Shown here: piece by piece, positions 10,959 to 20,596 of the stretch
Position numbering within the stretch: position 1 is the stretch's first letter
How the letters are laid out: the number at the start of each line of letters is the position of its first letter
NCBI GenBank assembly: GCA_021234155.1
Contig: JAJEKV010000115.1
Span: forward strand, 188,001-252,000
From: Isoetes taiwanensis
Lineage: Eukaryota; Streptophyta; Lycopodiopsida; Isoetales; Isoetaceae
Direction of reading: 5' to 3'
DNA: 64,000 nucleotides
Translations under genes and position numbers: made by a program
Notes under the pieces: model-generated
Told to the model about the DNA's origin: nothing
The model's input: the letters and a program-made list of their open reading frames with translations, nothing else
The model's database searches: none

Positions 10959-12240
10959 TCAACCTCTTCTATGATGGGATGTAGACCATATTTCAAATAT
11001 GTCAACCCAATTCATGTCCTTCCATATTGGGTACTCAATTCCAAGCAACATATGTGCATCCAAAGTATTCAACCACATTTGGTTTCTCAAAGATGTCTTT
11101 AATATATTTTGCTTGGAAAATCCCCTTTCACATGCAGCACTACTGACTGGCATAAGCATGACAACTTGCCATAACTTCATAATGTCTGGATATCTTTCGT
11201 ACCAAATGTTTCCATCATCTTCCTTAACTGAGTTGCAAAATTGCCATGCTTCATGAATGTCACATGGAGAACACGCAGCTGATAAGGCTTCCACGAACAT
11301 TTGAAGTTGATTCATACATTCATCACGACTAGCTACAGGACTTGCACCAACACAAAATACATCGATTAACTTCGTCAAAGCAGTTGAAAACTTAACAAAT
11401 TTTTGTCTTGGTGTCAAATCTTTATCATGTGATTTTGGCTCAAATAGTTTCGTTGCATTCCACCAAGCCATGTCCATGTACCGCACATTCAAATTGTCTG
11501 CTACAGATTGCACAAATGCGCGTCTTATCTGAATACAAGCTTATGAGAACCATCATAATCTGGACAATCTCCTTCCACTAGTTTATAGCTTAAGAGGAAT
11601 GAATGGACTCACATTCCATTCCCTTGGTCATAATGCTCATAAAAACCATTCAGAACCTTATCCATATGTATTGCAACCTGTGTACAACCAAATCCAAAGT
11701 CTGCATCCCCACCAGTCAAAAACCAAATTTTTAGCATTTTGATAGCGAGATCCCTACCAACTTCAATCATGCTCAGATTTTCCTTCTGAAAACAAGCACT
11801 TAAAATATTTAACTGCCCACATACATCAGCCAAAAGTGCCACAAAAAAACCAACCTGGTATCTTGTACTCAATTTGAACCGTTTATGTTCTTTTTCTTCT
11901 CATAATCTCCAAATGACGGGAAGAAGAACTATGAGCCTTTTCATTACTTCACCTTTGCTCAACCATTTAATTTCATACGATTTAAGAACTTTCATATTCT
12001 CTAATTGATATTCATCTATAAGGCCTTTGAACTCTTGCATGTCGACGCATGAATGCGTAACATATTTGTACACCTTAGATGCTAACTTATCAATTTACCT
12101 AGTTGCACTTTATGTTGCCAATGCTTGTCTATGTGCCATACAATGAATTGATACCAAACTTGGGATTTTAGCTTTCAGCCTTAACCTAATCCAGTTTTAT
12201 GACCTATCATAACGCTAGCACCATCACTATCCAATCAACT
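10959..12240 (-). pseudogene. hAT transposase, C-terminal half (zinc-finger-862-like)
   Basis: Read on the minus strand from 12240 to 10959. SDGASVMIG at about 12225-12195 carries a catalytic-core Asp. IHCMAHRQAL lies at about 12150-12118, the HC-AHR box. GGDADFGFG follows at about 11700. The C-terminal dimerisation region reads LWQVVMLMPVSSAACERGF, then SLRNQMWLNTLDAHMLL (about 11185-11035). The longest open pieces are 11609-11872 and 10959-11513, in different frames. The upstream end stops at the inverted-repeat arm at 12252, where about 70 residues of core seem to be lost. It belongs to the same element as the N-terminal half at 17390-18209. Confidence 0.8.
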
Positions 12241-12251
12241 TCCCGGTCCTT

Positions 12252-12672
12252 ACTACCATTAACATTATTAACATAAACCATTGCATTTAACACATTTAAA
12301 TTAAAATCCCCCTTAAACCCCCTTTGGTTTGGGTGCATATTCACACTGGGTTACTCCTGCAACGAGTCATCGGATGGGCATATTTGCCCTTTATTCCAAG
12401 ATCTGGACCGTACATAGCGATCCTCGTTTGTGGGGTATGCATGTACACGTTTTTGTATACTGTATATTAAGGTTTGCAAAATACTATAAGGTTTGAGAGA
12501 ATGTACTTAATGGTGTTAATTTTATACATGTATTGTAAATATATTTTAAGGGCTCTCGCTGCCCTACGTAACCCCCCGTGTGAATATGCACCCAAACCAA
12601 AGGGGGTTTAAGGGGGATTTTAATTTAAATGTGTTAAATGCAATGGTTTATGTTAATAATGTTAATGGTAGT
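12252..12672. repeat. Perfect 95-bp inverted repeat around a MITE-like core (family 1, copy A)
   Basis: The 95 bases at 12252-12346 are the exact reverse complement of 12578-12672, separated by a 231-bp spacer. The arms contain CCCCCTTAAACCCCC and GGTTTGGGTGCATATTCACAC. The spacer matches copies B (14983-15340) and C (50738-50950) in diverged form, including CGGATGGGCATAT, TACATAGCGATCCTC and TATACTGTATATT. No protein is encoded. In copy B the left side of the arm is absent, so the long left arm here may be a secondary inverted duplication rather than the ancestral TIR. Confidence 0.85.
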
Positions 12673-12679
12673 TGTGTGT

Positions 12680-14790
12680 TGATTGTTGTATTAAAAAAAT
12701 TTTTGGGCCCTTCGGGCCCTAACTAAAGCAAACATAGGTAAACTTTATGGGCCTAAATATTAATTACTAAAAAGCACAATAACATGAAGACAAACATTAC
12801 ATGTTGGTCCAAAGGATGCATTAAAACATCATCTATGGACATGGAAATGACGAGTAATATAAAAAAAAAAAGACAATGGTCACAAACCATTGAACAGATA
12901 GATAAATAAGAAGAAAATATGCAACATTGTAAGAAAATATGCAACATTGTAATATAAAGCCAAACTGTAATGTGGAAATCAAGCCAAAATGTCTCAATCT
13001 ATTGAACTGCTTTACTTTATGTCTTAAAAATATCTTGTGCTTCTAAATAAGAATAATTTGGGCGACTCACGATTGGAGGCCGAACCAGGGACCATAGGTG
13101 CTACGCCCTCCCACACGTAAGACAAGAATTTGGATGCTTCCCCAAATCTTCTCACCATGCCACACTTACTAATCGGATATATGTAGCACAACCTAAAAAC
13201 CGGAGTTGAAAAGCATAATGCAAAATCCTCAAATTAATTGTTACAAAGAACCAAATAGGTCTTTGCATACTAGGTAGAATCGGATCTTTCCCTTTGCAAT
13301 TATGTGGCTTTCCAAGACCCGCTTTGATTCTCTGTACAATCAAAATGATTTTATGGTTCCCCGCCAAATTGTGAAATTTCCCCTTTGAACATTTGTTCAA
13401 GCGGGGCGATGGTGCATACCTCTAGCTTTCGTCACGCACATCTCTAGCTTTTGCAATTGAATGAGCTAAAAAAGCAAAGATGTAAGACGATATTAGTGTA
13501 GTGTAACGGCATAATATCAAGGTATGGCGTGTTTGGATAGTGTAACGCATAATATCAAGGTATGGCGTGGTTTGGATATCGGATTAGAGGCAACTACAAA
13601 ATTTGGAAACCCGGTCTTGTAATCGCAACAAAACAAATGTTCAATTTTTAATCAACCAACATAACTATTATTAACAACAAATCAAAGGGAGTTATATTTA
13701 CGCACAGCTAGCCACGTGATGCAACATGGGATCTGAGGCATCCCTAGCAAAGACACCAACAGAAGAAACGTCCATGCAAAGAGCAATCCAAAAACGAACT
13801 GGAAGCTTCTAACTTAATAGTGCCCGCGAACCATCTTCATGCACGAAGAAATCCCACATCATTGTTTTACGGCTTGTACCAACTCCGCTTTGTAACAAAT
13901 CCAGTCGCTTAATAGAACCATATAGACACAAGCAAACAACGTTCTTCAAGCTTTCAATACTTGGACAACCTGCTATCACCACAAAAAGTTCGAATCTCGC
14001 GACCACGAAAATTGTAGATGTTTCCGCCTCGCAAAAATGAATTTGACATACAACCATAGTTTACCATAGTATCCGTAGACAAGGTAGGGATTGGTAACGA
14101 AATGCTTACCATAGTAGGATAGGAAGGAGGCTGCACAACTTTGCTAGTAGCCGGTTATTAGAGTTATCTCGATTGCTTGTACAAGATAAAGGTGTACAAA
14201 ACCGACAATCCTCATACCGTGAACAGAAGATCAGACGAAAAAAACTTAGTGTAAACCATTTACTAAGGCGTTGGAGCTTCAATTGCGAAATCGGAAGCGA
14301 AGGGAAGAAACCCCTTTTCTTTATTTCGTTTATGCAGCCCTCACAAATCCTTCTAAAGCGTTTTAACCGAGCAAGAGAGCTATAAAATTAGGTTTTGGAT
14401 CCATTTTGACGTAGCGTAGATGGAAGGTCGAGGAGAGACAGAGAGAAGAAACATAGGGAAAAAACCGGCATCTCCCAAAATCTACCAGCCGCTGTCCCTA
14501 ATACACCTGCTTGCACAAAGATCTTGTTATGTTGCTTGCCTTTGCCTTTGCCTCTCCAAGCCCTAAAAGACGAAATGTCGAAACAAAACTCAAATAACCC
14601 CATCTAGCAAACAAATCGATCTTGAAATTTCCATGCTTCGTTTCGATGATGCTTAACTGCGCTTCACATCCGCCTAAAAGCACCAAATATCCACCTCTGA
14701 AAAATTTGTGGCTTCGACTAGCAAACCCTATCTAACAAACCCTATTTCTAAATGGCTCGGGGTTGCATGTCAACGAGCCTCAATAAGCTA
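12680..14790. other. Unassigned insert within the hAT element
   Basis: Only short open frames occur here. On the minus strand, 13809-14057 reads CPSIESLKNVVCLCLYGS then RLDLLQSGV, faintly like the leucine-rich repeats of NBS-LRR proteins. Another minus-strand frame at 13152-13400 is unrecognised. Neither is long enough to name. A duplicated GCATAATATCAAGGTATGGCGT occurs near 13510 and 13549, and AAGAAAATATGCAACATTGTAA is doubled near 12912-12950. Confidence 0.35.
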
Positions 14791-14799
14791 ATTGAGAAA

Positions 14800-14982
14800 A
14801 AATACAACATGGCACATGGGTCTAAACCATTGAACAAAAACACTAAAATTAATGCGGTGGATCGCCTCTAGATATACTAATTAGTAGTCCCCATGCAATA
14901 CGCTTTCGAAATCATATGAAAACCATAGAAGAAATAGTACAAAAATACAAAACCAACCCCCTGTTATTATGCTACATATTCT
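14800..14982. repeat. Dispersed repeat R3, copy 1
   Basis: Shares the ordered segments CTCTAGATATACTAATTAGTA, AAATCATATGAAAACC, AAAAATACAAAA and TATTATGCTACATATTCT with copies at about 17200-17360 and, more diverged, 56325-56450. Copy B of MITE-like family 1 begins directly at its 3' edge (14981), which suggests insertion into it. Confidence 0.75.
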
Positions 14983-15370
14983 GGTTTGGGTGCATATTCA
15001 CACGGGGGGTTACTCCGGGCAACGAGAGCTGTCGGATGGGCATATAAGCCCTTTATTCTTCAATCTGGATCGTACATAGCGATCCTCATTTGTGGGGTAT
15101 CCCTGTACAAGTTTTTATATACTGTATATTGAGGTTTGCAAAATACTATAAGATTTGAAGGAATGTACTTAATGGTGTTAATTTTATACATGTATTGTAA
15201 GTTTTTAAGGGCTCTATTGCCCTCGTAACCCCGTGTGAATATGCAACAAAACCAAAGGGGGTTTCAGGGGATTTTAATTTAAATGCATTGGATGCAATGG
15301 TTTGTGTTAGTAATGTTAATGATAGTTATATGTTGGTTGTTACATCAAAAAAAAATTTGGGCCCGATAGG
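14983..15370. repeat. MITE-like family 1, copy B
   Basis: The core begins GGTTTGGGTGCATATTCACACGG and ends with a near inverse, CCGTGTGAATATGCAACAAAACC, at about 15235-15258; its TIRs are about 25-30 bp. The interior matches copy A strongly. To the right, a block (GGGGATTTTAATTTAAATGC, CAATGGTTTGTGTTAGTAATG) is shared with copies A and D down to TTGGGCC at about 15358-15364. It encodes no protein. Confidence 0.8.
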
Positions 15371-15724
15371 TAAACTTAGATGAAGAGAGTATAAAACATT
15401 TGTAATGATATTATCGATATGTTCAAATGTTTATTTAGGAATTTGAAATAGCAAAAAAAAAAAAATAGTTATATGCTCCAACAAGGCCAAAGAATTGATG
15501 TACATGCATGCACAATTTCGTGGCAAATGGGCTTTCTCCTTTGTTCACATATATCCTACAAAACACAAGTGTACATTTAAAAAAGATAAGGGTATTAATA
15601 TATAGCACAACGGCCACTCGCTTAACAACGAGACAAGCGGAGTTGTTGACCAATGAGCATTTGTGCATGACAGAAGAGCTGACTGTCAAATGCAAACACA
15701 GACGATAATATGTGGCTTTGGAAA

Positions 15725-16500
15725 AGCATGTGTCTGGCAAGAACTCTTCCCATTGCCATACAATCTGAACTGCCATTCAAAGGCCCATTGGATCGCATTC
15801 TCCCACTAGAACAGAGCGTAGAGCGGCCGATGAAAACGTGGATCTATCATTTTTTCCATGCCCTTGATACAAATACAAAATGACATGAACAGGCCAGTGG
15901 AAAGTAGAAGAATGTGATAATTTTTGAACTAAGATACCCTTGTTCCACAAAGTTTTCCAATGTAATCTCCTATTTGTGGCATAAGGCTACAATCGGTTAT
16001 AGGAAAAAATTATCGGCAACAAATCATATTCTTACTTTACCTTCCATCATTGAGCAATGTCCGAGCTTCTCACTTTGTCGAGAATGTAAATTCGGATAGC
16101 ACCAACACAATCATAAAATTATTCTCATTGCGGCAAGAAATCTTACCATTGCCATACAATGCACTTGCCATTTCAAAGGCCCACGGATCGCATTCTCCTC
16201 ACTACAACAGAGATCCATCATTTTTTCCCCTGCCCTTCATACAAAAGGACATCAACAGAGGCAAGCTGGAAAAGTAGAAGAATGTGATAGCTTTTGAACT
16301 AAGATACCCTTGTTCCACAAAGTTTTGCAATGTAATATCCTGCCGTGGCATAAGGCAATCTTGGTTTTAGGAAAAATTTATCAACAACAAATCAAATTCT
16401 TACATTACCTTTCATCATTGAGGAATGTCTGAGCTTCTACGCCTGTCCAGGAATGTAAATTCGGATAGCACCAACACAATATATTCATAAAGATATTCTG
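15725..16500. repeat. Tandem duplication, period 396 bp
   Basis: Two diverged units, about 15725-16118 and 16130-16500, share ATTGCCATACAAT (15752 and 16148), AAGATACCCTTGTTCCACAA, GAATGTAAATTCGGATAGCA and the order of everything between. I recognise no coding content. It lies inside the DNA that splits the hAT transposase. Confidence 0.9.
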
Positions 16501-17200
16501 CCTGCATATTTCATGCGTAGATCCTTTCCAAAAATTACTGTGAACATCATTGTAATGCAAGCCCGAAGATGGCATGGAGCTGGTAAAATATATGAAACTG
16601 ATCCATGTCAAAGTATTTCATCGTGAAAAGTTGCCTTCAGATTCCTAAAATTGAGCAATTGAGTTAAAAGATACACGGTGTGAACAAATGCAAGATACAG
16701 GTGCGTTGTTTTACCTAAAATAGGGCAACATATTGAAGCCAACAAATAGGCGGAATAGCTTTTCTACGTATGGAGCTGGATAGTATTGATGATCTAGGAA
16801 ACAACTTGCATAAAAGGCGCTTCCTTACAAGACAAGTTCTCATGCTGCTTTGGCGAGAGACATTTAAACGGGGTGAAGAATGAAGCAAAACGAGAAAGAC
16901 TCTTAAATATCTTAGGAAGCAAAATTTGCGGTACTGCCAATCTTGAACTGTGTATTTGGCCGATTTGTACAAGACCAAGATTCGTTGAATGCCTTTGGCG
17001 TTTAGCCCGGATGCCACCTTGCCCGTTTAGCCCGGATGCCTTTCATTGCCATCCTGGCATCTCCTGTTTCGGCAACAAATGGAAACCCTAGAGTGCATAT
17101 TGACTATTTGCATGTATTAGGGCTTGTAAGTTTGTTTGATCTTGTCTTTTTAAGAGGGCTTTTGTTGTAATCCATTCGATCTTGATCATTAACGAGGGCC
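16500..17200. other. Unassigned spacer inside the split hAT element
   Basis: Only short open frames occur. One local direct repeat, GTTTAGCCCGGATGCC, is seen at about 17000 and 17025. No recognisable gene. Confidence 0.35.
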
Positions 17201-17365
17201 AAATAAAAAAATGCACAAGCTGCATGCAAATACTTGGTGCGCTCTAGATGTACCAATTAGTACACCTTATGCAATACGCCCACCAAATCATATGAAAACC
17301 TTAGAGAAAATGTATAAAAATACAAAAACCCACATTATTATGCTACATATTCTAAAATCCTATAA
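17200..17365. repeat. Dispersed repeat R3, copy 2
   Basis: Carries GCGCTCTAGATGTACCAATT, AAATCATATGAAAACCTTAG and TATTATGCTACATATTCT in the same order as copy 1 at 14800-14982. It ends close to the point (about 17390) where hAT transposase sequence resumes, so R3-type DNA forms one edge of the insert. Confidence 0.75.
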
Positions 17366-17389
17366 AAGATGGTTTTGACCTCTCCACCA

Positions 17390-18209
17390 GGCTTTAGAAG
17401 AACAACATAACAAATTAGATGTTTTTCTTTATAATATTTGTGCTCTAATCCACACACATGCTAAAAAAAGGGGCAGGCTGAATTTGCTTTTTAATGACAT
17501 TTCTAGCTACATCTCTCATCACAACCAACATCTTCTTCCCACTAGTTTCATTTGTGTAAGAACCATAGACTTCTGGATTTGGAGCATATGGAGTATTCAA
17601 TTCAAATAAAAGCTCCACCAAAGGCTAGTAATTGCTTAAAGCAATATTTCTAGAAGAAATGAAATGAAGTACCTTCATGGCAATGACGACCTCTTGCTCT
17701 TCTGCTCCAAATTGATTCTCCAAAGAACTCACCAATGGCTTCAATCCTTTGCTTTTCAGATTCCATTCCATCTCATCAGCTTTATGATCAGAGCTCTTTT
17801 CATGTTTCTTGAAGGCAGTTATTTGTAAAGTTCTGGCCCCTTTTGAAGCATACAAATTACTAATCTTGGCCTTCTTAAAAGACAAGCACCACTTGCATTT
17901 TAGCCTTCCTCCTTCATTAAGAATCCAAGGATGTGGGCCTTGCCATTCTGGAAGAAATTTTCTTTTAGACTCATTCCCATCTGAAAATTCTACATTGCAG
18001 CTCTTCTCTTCAATCTGCTCATCATCAACATCCACATCTTGAAGGGCCTCGTCCTCTGATTTATCATCTCCAAATAGCTCTTCATACAACCTATTCCTTT
18101 CTTCATCCTTCTCTTCATTAATAATTCGTGGAATGTTGCTACCTTCTGCCGATGAAGAGGCCTTCTTCCAACGAAAAGCCAAAGTATTCTTAGCCATAGC
18201 AAGAGACAA
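17390..18209 (-). pseudogene. hAT transposase, N-terminal half with TTF-type zinc finger
   Basis: A minus-strand frame opens at 18209 and stays open for 194 codons to 17625. Residues 1-80 are acidic and low in complexity. WILNEGGRLKCKWC and HEKSSDHK then form the Cys and His ligands of a TTF/BED-like DNA-binding zinc finger (about residues 95-145), as at the N-terminus of zinc-finger-862-like hAT transposases. After a stop the translation continues as LLFELNTPYAPNPEVYGSY and DVARNVIKKQIQPAPF (17622-17470), matching the next part of that family. Homology fades near 17390. The C-terminal half is at 10959-12240, so one gene has been split. Confidence 0.75.
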
Positions 18210-18899
18210 TGCTAATACAAGAATAGGAGATGGTGCTGCAGCAAGAATTGGTGATGTCTAAACCCTAATCAACTCTGATTTATACAAAATATAATCCATG
18301 ATGACTGTCGTTGAAGGAGTAAAATGTTCTCTGAAGCTAGGAAACAAACCGCAAAGAATGACGAATGAAGGAGACTGCAGCCCAGAGGAGATCATTCCGG
18401 AGATTTTTAGGACCGTTGGCCGTTGCACATGGATCAATTTCTTTGTCTAAAATTTAACGTATCACATAAAGGAATTTATTAAATAAGGCTTCTATATGTA
18501 AATATGTAAATATAGGAAATATTGGGGATCTATATTAAAAAATAAAAGGTATATATATAAAAGGCTCACAATAAAAAAGGGAATATTCAAGGAATATTTC
18601 TAAAAACCATTTTTCAGAATTTGGTTTTCAGATGTAAACCCTATCCCAAGATTCTGTTTTTGGATGAAAACCGACTAGTAAATGTTGGTAGTCCCTGCAA
18701 CCCAAGCCACCCAATTGGGTTGCAATTTTGATCTCTGGGCCATTATCATAAAATTTTTGTTCTTGAAAATGGCCAGAATAGATCCAAAATTGCAAACATC
18801 AGAATTCATTCTATATTAATAGAAATTCTCTATGCAAGTAGCCATCTAAGTGCATTAAACAAAAAAAGTTATGCCAACAACATATTGAAGTTTGGTTAT

Positions 18900-19620
18900 G
18901 GCACCTCTGTTGGAATGTTGGAGTATGTGTAATGGGCACACATGAAGAATGACTCAGTGGAAGAGTACCGAAAGCCTATGAAAGGGCCGGTAACTCAGTG
19001 GTAGAGTACTTGGTTTGCAAGTAAGAGGTCCTGGGTTCGATCCCCAGCCTGTCCACCCAATCTTAGAAGGCTCAAGCCATGGTCCCAAGTAAAGGGTGCT
19101 TAACCGCATCAGGATAGTCCCCAGTGGTGAGGGGTGAGAATGAGCAAAGCTTGGCAGTAGAAAGCCCAACTCCCGCAGTGGTGGAGTTGCCCGAGGAGAA
19201 GCCCAATTCCCGCAGTGGTGGAGTTGCAGTGGTGAAGGCTGGAATGGATTGGTGTGCCCATTAACGGGGAATGTTGGAATGTTGGAGTATGTGTAATGTG
19301 TGCCATCGAGGATAGTCCCCAGTGGTGAGGGGTGAGAATGAGCAAAGCTTGGCCAGTAGAAAGCCCAACTCCCGCAGTGGTGGAGTTGCCCGAGGAGAAG
19401 CCCAATTCCCGCAGTGGTGGAGTTGCCCGAGGAGGGGAGCATGTGGATTGTGGTGAAGGCTGGAATGGATTGGTGTGCCCATTAAGGGGGAATGTTGGAA
19501 TGTTGGAGTATGTGTAATGGGCACACATGAAGAATGACTCAGTGGAAGAGTACCGAAAGCCCATCGAAGGGCCGGTAGAGGTCCTGGGTTCGATCCCCAG
19601 CCTGTCCACCCAATCTTAGA
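18900..19620. repeat. Complex tRNA-containing repeat, two partial units
   Basis: GGAATGTTGGAGTATGTGTAATGGG opens units at about 18910 and 19490. CCCCAGTGGTGAGGGGTGAGAATG, CCCAACTCCCGCAGTGGTGGAG and GAGAAGCCCAATTCCCGCAG recur at 19116-19230 and 19315-19430. The tRNA-like segment at 18984-19055 recurs near 19569-19607 but without its D arm and anticodon arm. Long antisense open frames across the block are by-products of the repeats. Confidence 0.8.
18984..19055 (+). tRNA. tRNA-Ala(UGC)-like gene or tRNA-derived repeat head
   Basis: The 72 nt fold as a cloverleaf: acceptor GGGCCGG/CCTGTCC (one C-U mismatch at 5-68), D arm ACTC-AGTGGTA-GAGT, anticodon stem CTTGG/GTAAG with loop TTTGCAA (anticodon TGC), 5-nt variable loop AGGTC, and a perfect T stem CTGGG/CCCAG with loop TTCGATC. 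Position 3-70 is G-U, the main identity element for alanyl-tRNA synthetase. A-box and B-box promoters are present. The 5-68 and 31-39 mismatches and its place in a repeat suggest a tRNA pseudogene or SINE-like head as much as a working gene. Confidence 0.6.
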
Positions 19621-19639
19621 AGGCTCATTTCTATAAGGC

Positions 19640-19800
19640 CTCGTGCTTGCAACCGGTAGGTTGACACAATTAGATCTTAAATTGCAACCGGTAGGTCTCC
19701 TCAAACGACACAATTAGACCTTGAATTGCAACCGGTAGGTCTCCTCAAACATCAACATTAATAAACAACCGGTAGGTCTCCTCAAACATCAACATTTATT
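19640..19800. repeat. AACCGGTAGGT minisatellite
   Basis: Four copies of AACCGGTAGGT start at about 19651, 19685, 19730 and 19766. Most are followed by CTCCTCAAAC and an ATTAGA or ATCAACATT segment; spacing is 35-45 bp. Confidence 0.85.
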
Positions 19801-20440
19801 ACTTATTAATAGAAGTTCTATACACGCCAGTACACGTACCGATGCAATAAAAATAATTGCCGAGATGATTGGAGGTCCAAGCAACAACATAATGAGCATA
19901 TCCCAATCTTGGTTCGGGAAACTTTTTAGCCTAAAGCATCAAGTTTCCTACAGTTTTGAACCTGTCCGGCAAGCTACAAGGCTATTCTTCAAAATTGCCG
20001 GAAAAACCAAGAAAGACTCCTAGTTGTAGCATGAAATTTTCCTGCTAATATTTTGCCTACATGTTAATTTTAGAAAGTAATCGGACACATGGGCTTAAAC
20101 CTCGGTATTTCCCGAACCGAACCAAGATCCCAATGAGCATATCCCTAAAAAACCCCATATCGTTTGCCGCCAGCCCAAATCAGATACATAAAAAAGGAAA
20201 ATGACAAGAATATTAAGCATTGCACTAAAGAAAAACTGAGAATTGAATGGGACCCCTAGTTTTTTGAATGGGACCCCTAGTTTCTCTGCATGGCTAGGAC
20301 CCCCAAGAATGGTACCGAACACTTCAAATTTAAGGCTAAGCCCTTTTGTTTGTCTGGTCCAATTTAAAAATTGTTGATCTGTTGGTGAAGCCAAAAACAA
20401 AAGACAAAAGACTTAAAAGAACATTCAAGGGCTGCTCATA
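19800..20440. other. Spacer upstream of the glycosyltransferase
   Basis: No gene recognised. It holds a doubled TGAATGGGACCCCTAGTTT (about 20246 and 20265) and two occurrences of AATGAGCATATCCC (about 19891 and 20132). The same string occurs at position 24. Confidence 0.4.
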
Positions 20441-20545
20441 GAAGGCCTCATGTCATAGTCTTGCCATTTCCTGTAAGATTGCCACATAAATCGTCTAATG
20501 CTTTTGTGCAAATTTCCACAGCAAAGGGACTTTGTTTACTGCATT
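20441..20545 (+). pseudogene. Partial upstream duplicate of the glycosyltransferase 5' coding region
   Basis: This segment aligns to the first coding codons of the UGT 172 bp downstream: GAAGGCCTCATGT, then CTTGCCATTTCCTG, GCCACATAAATC and CTAATGC occur in the same order at 20441 and 20613. The copy has an in-frame stop where the gene has an isoleucine codon and a small insertion after TTTCCTG, so it cannot code. It accounts for the upstream extension of the main reading frame (20498-20596), which should not be taken as an N-terminal extension of the protein. Confidence 0.8.
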
Positions 20546-20596
20546 GGTGCAGTTAAACAAAAATTGAGAATGGAACAACAGACTGAAATTTTGGCT

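Larger units (their letters stand above)
10864..18737 (-). mobile_element. hAT DNA transposon with TIRs, internally split by nested repeats
   Basis: The left end reads CAGGGATCAAAATT (10864-10877). The reverse complement of the right end (18724-18737) reads CAGAGATCAAAATT, matching 13 of 14 positions. The left flank 10856-10863 is GTGCCATT. The right flank from 18738 is GGCCATT, the same 8-mer with one T missing, as expected of a hAT target-site duplication. Between them lie both halves of a minus-strand hAT transposase, the N-terminus at 17390-18209 and the C-terminus at 10959-12240. About 5.1 kb of other repeats (12252 to about 17390) separates the halves. Transposase frames are broken, so it is inactive. 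Confidence 0.75.

Noticed and set aside
15435-15776. 113-codon minus-strand frame with hydrophobic segments
   Set aside because: Lies across repeat-derived DNA and a poly-A/T tract; overlapped by a plus-strand frame; no family match.
18954-19713. Three long minus-strand open frames with Pro/Ser/His-rich repeats
   Set aside because: They are antisense translations of the tRNA-containing tandem repeats and differ only by repeat phase; no independent coding signal.
20498-20596. N-terminal extension of the UGT (33 residues before Met at 20597)
   Set aside because: This codes from the degenerate upstream duplicate; the family's N-terminus starts just before RRPHVIVLPFP.
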